In this document: piece by piece, positions 5,402-7,532 of the stretch | Layout of the letters: each line of letters starts with the position of its first letter | Numbering within the stretch: the first letter of the stretch is position 1 | NCBI GenBank assembly: GCA_030150425.1 | Contig: JASLFY010000298.1 | Coordinates: forward strand, 1 to 7,532 | Direction: 5' to 3' | Source of the DNA: Yimella sp. | GTDB taxonomy: Bacteria; Actinomycetota; Actinomycetes; Actinomycetales; Dermatophilaceae | Length of the DNA stretch: 7,532 bases | Program-made: the position numbers and the translations under genes | The notes under the pieces: model-generated | The model's database searches: none | The model's input: the letters and a program-made list of their open reading frames with translations, nothing else | Told to the model about the DNA's origin: nothing

Positions 5402-6708
5402 GGCACGACCGCCGTCGGCACCTGCGCGAACCCGGACGCCCCGGTCGTGGACGGTGGCGCCACCTCGCAGGCGTGTCGGTAGACCTCGTACAGGGCGTCG
5501 GTGGTGGCGTCCCAGGAGAACCGCTGCGCCCGGCGTACGGCGTTGTCGGACAACACCTTTCGTTGCTCCGGGTCGTCGAGCAGGTCGGCGATGGCGGTCG
5601 CCCAGTCGGCCGGGTCGTGGCCGTCGACCAGCACGCCTCCGCCGCCGACCGCGGTCGGTAGACCGCCGACCCGCGAGGCGACCACCGGGGTGCCGCAGGC
5701 CATCGACTCGATCGCCACGAGCCCGAAGGACTCGGAGTACGAGGGCACGACGGTCAGGTCCGCCGCGGCGAACCAGCGCGCCAGGCCGGCGCGGTCGGCC
5801 GGGGGCACGAAACGTACGAGGTCGTCGACGCCCAGCTCGCGCGCGAGGTTGTGCAACGAGCGGGGGCGGTCCAGGCCGCTGCCGCTCGGGCCGCCGAGGA
5901 TCGCGACCGAGAGTCGGTCGCGGCGCTGCGGCTCGCGACGGACCAGTTCCGCCACCGCGCGCACCAGGACGTCGGGCGCCTTCAGCGGCTGGATCCGACC
6001 GACGAACAGCAGCAGGTCGTTCTCGACCGGCACGTCGAGCAGCCGGCGTGTCTCGGCCCGGTCGGCCGGACGCAGCACGTCGAGGTCGACGCCCGGCGGC
6101 ACGACCCGCACCCGCTCGGGGTCGGCGTCGTAGAGGTCGACCAGTTCACGCGCCTCGGTGTCGGTGTTGGCGGTCAGCCAGCTGGCCACCCGTACGACCT
6201 GCTCCTCACCGATCTCGCGTCCCTTGGGCTCGGGACGGTCGCCCTCGGCGAGCGCGCCGTTCTTCACCTTGCTCATGGTGTGCATGGTGTGGACCAACGG
6301 GACGTTCCAGCGGTCGGCGGCGAGCCAACCGACCTGGCCGGAGAGCCAGTAGTGGGAGTGAACCAGGTCGTAGTAGCCCTCGGGGCTGGTCGCGACGAAC
6401 CGCATCACCCCTGCCGCGAACGCGCACAGCTGGCCGGGCAGGTCCTCCTTGACCAAACCTTCGTACGGCCCCGCGTCGATGTGGCGCACGATGACGTTCG
6501 GCGCGAGCTCGACGACGTCGTCCTGGTCGCCGGAGGTGCGGCGGGTGAAGATCTCGACCTCGATCCCACGCCGCCCGAGCCGCTTGGCGGTCTCGACGAC
6601 GTAGACGTTCAACCCGCCGGCGTCGCCGGTGCCGGGCTGGTCGAGCGGAGAGGTGTGGACGCTGATCATCGCCACTCGGCGCACGGGGCACCCGCTCGGT
6701 TCGGTCAT
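5398..6708 (-). CDS. mshA: MshA, N-acetylglucosaminyl inositol-phosphate transferase (mycothiol biosynthesis)
   Basis: A 436-residue GT4-family, GT-B-fold glycosyltransferase. MshA transfers N-acetylglucosamine from UDP-GlcNAc to 1-L-myo-inositol 1-phosphate, the first step of mycothiol synthesis. The N-terminal acceptor domain has HTSPLDQPGTGDAGGLNVY (residues 18-36), EIFTRRT and HSHYWLSGQVGWLA. The nucleotide-sugar domain begins with FVGRIQPLKAPD (R238, K243) and includes GGPSGSG and the E-x7-E motif in YSESFGLVAIE (E326, E334). The ATG at 6706-6708 is chosen because the conserved fold starts soon after; an in-frame GTG at 6727-6729 would add seven residues. A weak GAGAG lies 10 bases upstream of the ATG and no convincing -10 was found. 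It heads the operon with the YbjN gene and gpmA, and its start is 34 bases from a divergent methyltransferase gene. Confidence 0.95.
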   Translation of the reverse strand: MTEPSGCPVRRVAMISVHTSPLDQPGTGDAGGLNVYVVETAKRLGRRGIEVEIFTRRTSGDQDDVVELAPNVIVRHIDAGPYEGLVKEDLPGQLCAFAAGVMRFVATSPEGYYDLVHSHYWLSGQVGWLAADRWNVPLVHTMHTMSKVKNGALAEGDRPEPKGREIGEEQVVRVASWLTANTDTEARELVDLYDADPERVRVVPPGVDLDVLRPADRAETRRLLDVPVENDLLLFVGRIQPLKAPDVLVRAVAELVRREPQRRDRLSVAILGGPSGSGLDRPRSLHNLARELGVDDLVRFVPPADRAGLARWFAAADLTVVPSYSESFGLVAIESMACGTPVVASRVGGLPTAVGGGGVLVDGHDPADWATAIADLLDDPEQRKVLSDNAVRRAQRFSWDATTDALYEVYRHACEVAPPSTTGASGFAQVPTAVVP

Positions 6709-6730
6709 GTCCGTCAGTCTCTCACCCACC

Positions 6731-6736
6731 TACGAT
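6731..6736 (+). promoter_or_regulatory. Candidate -10 for a leaderless methyltransferase transcript
   Basis: TACGAT (TANNNT) is followed by six bases, GGCCCG, and then the GTG start at 6743. This is the same -10/N6/GTG geometry as in front of senX3 and indicates a leaderless mRNA. It lies in the short gap to mshA, so the two divergent promoters are close or overlapping. Confidence 0.55.
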
Positions 6737-6742
6737 GGCCCG

Positions 6743-7532
6743 GTGAGCAGCAAGGGGCCGGTGGGCGCGATCACCCGCGGCACGACCGCACCCAACCGGT
6801 TGCGCCGGTGCGACCGCTGGTTGGTCGCCACCCAGCGCGAGCGGATCTCCTCCCCCACCGAACCGCCGTTGATCGTCGACCTCGGCTACGGCGCGTCCCC
6901 GGTCACCGCGGTCGAACTGCGCTCCCGGCTGCGCCAGGTGCGTCCGGACCTGCGGGTCGTCGGGCTGGAGATCGACCCCGAACGCGTCCGTGCCGCCCAG
7001 CCGCTGGCCGACGACGGTCTGGAGTTCCGGCTCGGCGGATTCGAGATCCCGGTGTCCGGCCGGGCGACCGTGGTGCGCGCGTTCAACGTGCTGCGCCAGT
7101 ACGACGAGGCCGAGGTCCCCGCGGCCTGGGACCGGGTGCTCGACCGGCTGACCCCGGACGGCCTGTTCGTCGACGGCACCTGCGACGAGATCGGCCGACT
7201 GTGCACCTGGATCGCGCTGGACCGCAGCGGCCCGCGCACCCTCACCCTGTCCTGGCGGCTGGCCGGCCTCACCGACCCGACGCAGATCGCCGAACGTCTG
7301 CCGAAGGCACTGATCCACCGCAACGTCCCGGGCGAACCGGTGCACCGTTTCCTGACCGCGCTCGGCCGGGCGTGGGCCCACGCCGGGCCGTACGCGTCGT
7401 ACGGCGTCCGCCCGCGGTTCCTGGCCGCGGTCGCGCAGCTCAAGGACGACGGCTGGCCGATCGTGGGCGGTCGTCAGCGCTGGCGGCTCGGTGAACTCAC
7501 CGTCGACTGGGCCGCGGTGGCTCCGAATGGAA
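6743..7532 (+). CDS. Class I SAM-dependent methyltransferase-like protein, partial (3' end outside window)
   Basis: The frame starting at GTG 6743 is open to the window edge, giving 263 complete codons without a stop. A Rossmann-type SAM site is visible: LIVDLGYGASPVTAVEL (motif I, about residues 43-59), then RVVGLEIDPERV with an acidic residue (E76) at the end of the second strand. Further on come VVRAFNVLRQYDE (about 108-120) and the strand-loop LTPDGLFVDGTCDE, in the place of the usual motif III. After about residue 160 the chain is less typical, with many Trp/Arg residues and a GGRQRWRLGELTVDW stretch. The substrate cannot be told. I recall similar genes divergent from mshA in other actinomycetes, without a known function. 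There is no ribosome site; a leaderless start is proposed. Confidence 0.85.
   Translation, partial: MSSKGPVGAITRGTTAPNRLRRCDRWLVATQRERISSPTEPPLIVDLGYGASPVTAVELRSRLRQVRPDLRVVGLEIDPERVRAAQPLADDGLEFRLGGFEIPVSGRATVVRAFNVLRQYDEAEVPAAWDRVLDRLTPDGLFVDGTCDEIGRLCTWIALDRSGPRTLTLSWRLAGLTDPTQIAERLPKALIHRNVPGEPVHRFLTALGRAWAHAGPYASYGVRPRFLAAVAQLKDDGWPIVGGRQRWRLGELTVDWAAVAPNG

Noticed and set aside
5851..7494. Long open frame (547 codons) on the plus strand spanning mshA antisense and the methyltransferase gene
   Set aside because: It crosses two well-supported genes in another frame, and its product is composition-biased without recognisable motifs.
1..7532. Search by eye for mobile elements, tRNA genes, CRISPR arrays, toxin-antitoxin pairs or defence genes
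   Set aside because: The window is filled by conserved core genes with short intergenic gaps, and nothing of these kinds was seen.

Overview
The window is strongly GC-rich, with GTG starts, stop/start overlaps between genes and weak -35 elements. It carries several actinobacterial hallmarks: the CarD RNA polymerase regulator, a SenX3-RegX3-type phosphate two-component system, and MshA of mycothiol biosynthesis. The host is an actinomycete. The CarD sequence looks to me more like Micrococcales than Mycobacterium or Streptomyces, but that is a recollection-based impression. I see no mobile element, tRNA, rRNA, CRISPR array or sign of recent transfer; this is a conserved chromosomal housekeeping region.

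Layout, left to right. carD (minus strand) is at the left edge, possibly followed at the very end by the first codons of ispD. A divergent lipoprotein gene resembling lpqE (plus) comes next. It converges, across a 38-nt perfect palindrome that is probably a shared terminator, on senX3-regX3 (minus, overlapping by 4 nt). phoU (plus) is divergent from senX3. The interval between them holds GTTCACC direct repeats in 11-nt register, which look like a PHO box. phoU then converges, across a second strong hairpin, on a minus-strand operon mshA - ybjN-like - gpmA (4-nt overlap, then a 9-nt gap). At the right edge a SAM-dependent methyltransferase gene (plus) is divergent from mshA and runs off the window.

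How the genes fit together. SenX3, RegX3 and PhoU form the phosphate-starvation signalling module: PhoU normally restrains the kinase, and RegX3 probably binds the repeats between the two transcription units. MshA makes the first intermediate of mycothiol, the actinobacterial thiol buffer. It is coupled to a YbjN-family protein of unknown role and to glycolytic phosphoglycerate mutase. CarD tunes the stability of RNA polymerase open complexes.

Several transcripts here look leaderless: a TANNNT -10 element sits 6 or 7 nt before a GTG for senX3, the methyltransferase and possibly the lipoprotein. I did not find a clearly new biological system. The most useful observations are the PHO-box-like repeats, the leaderless starts, a glutamate at CarD position 47, and the uncharacterised methyltransferase next to mshA.
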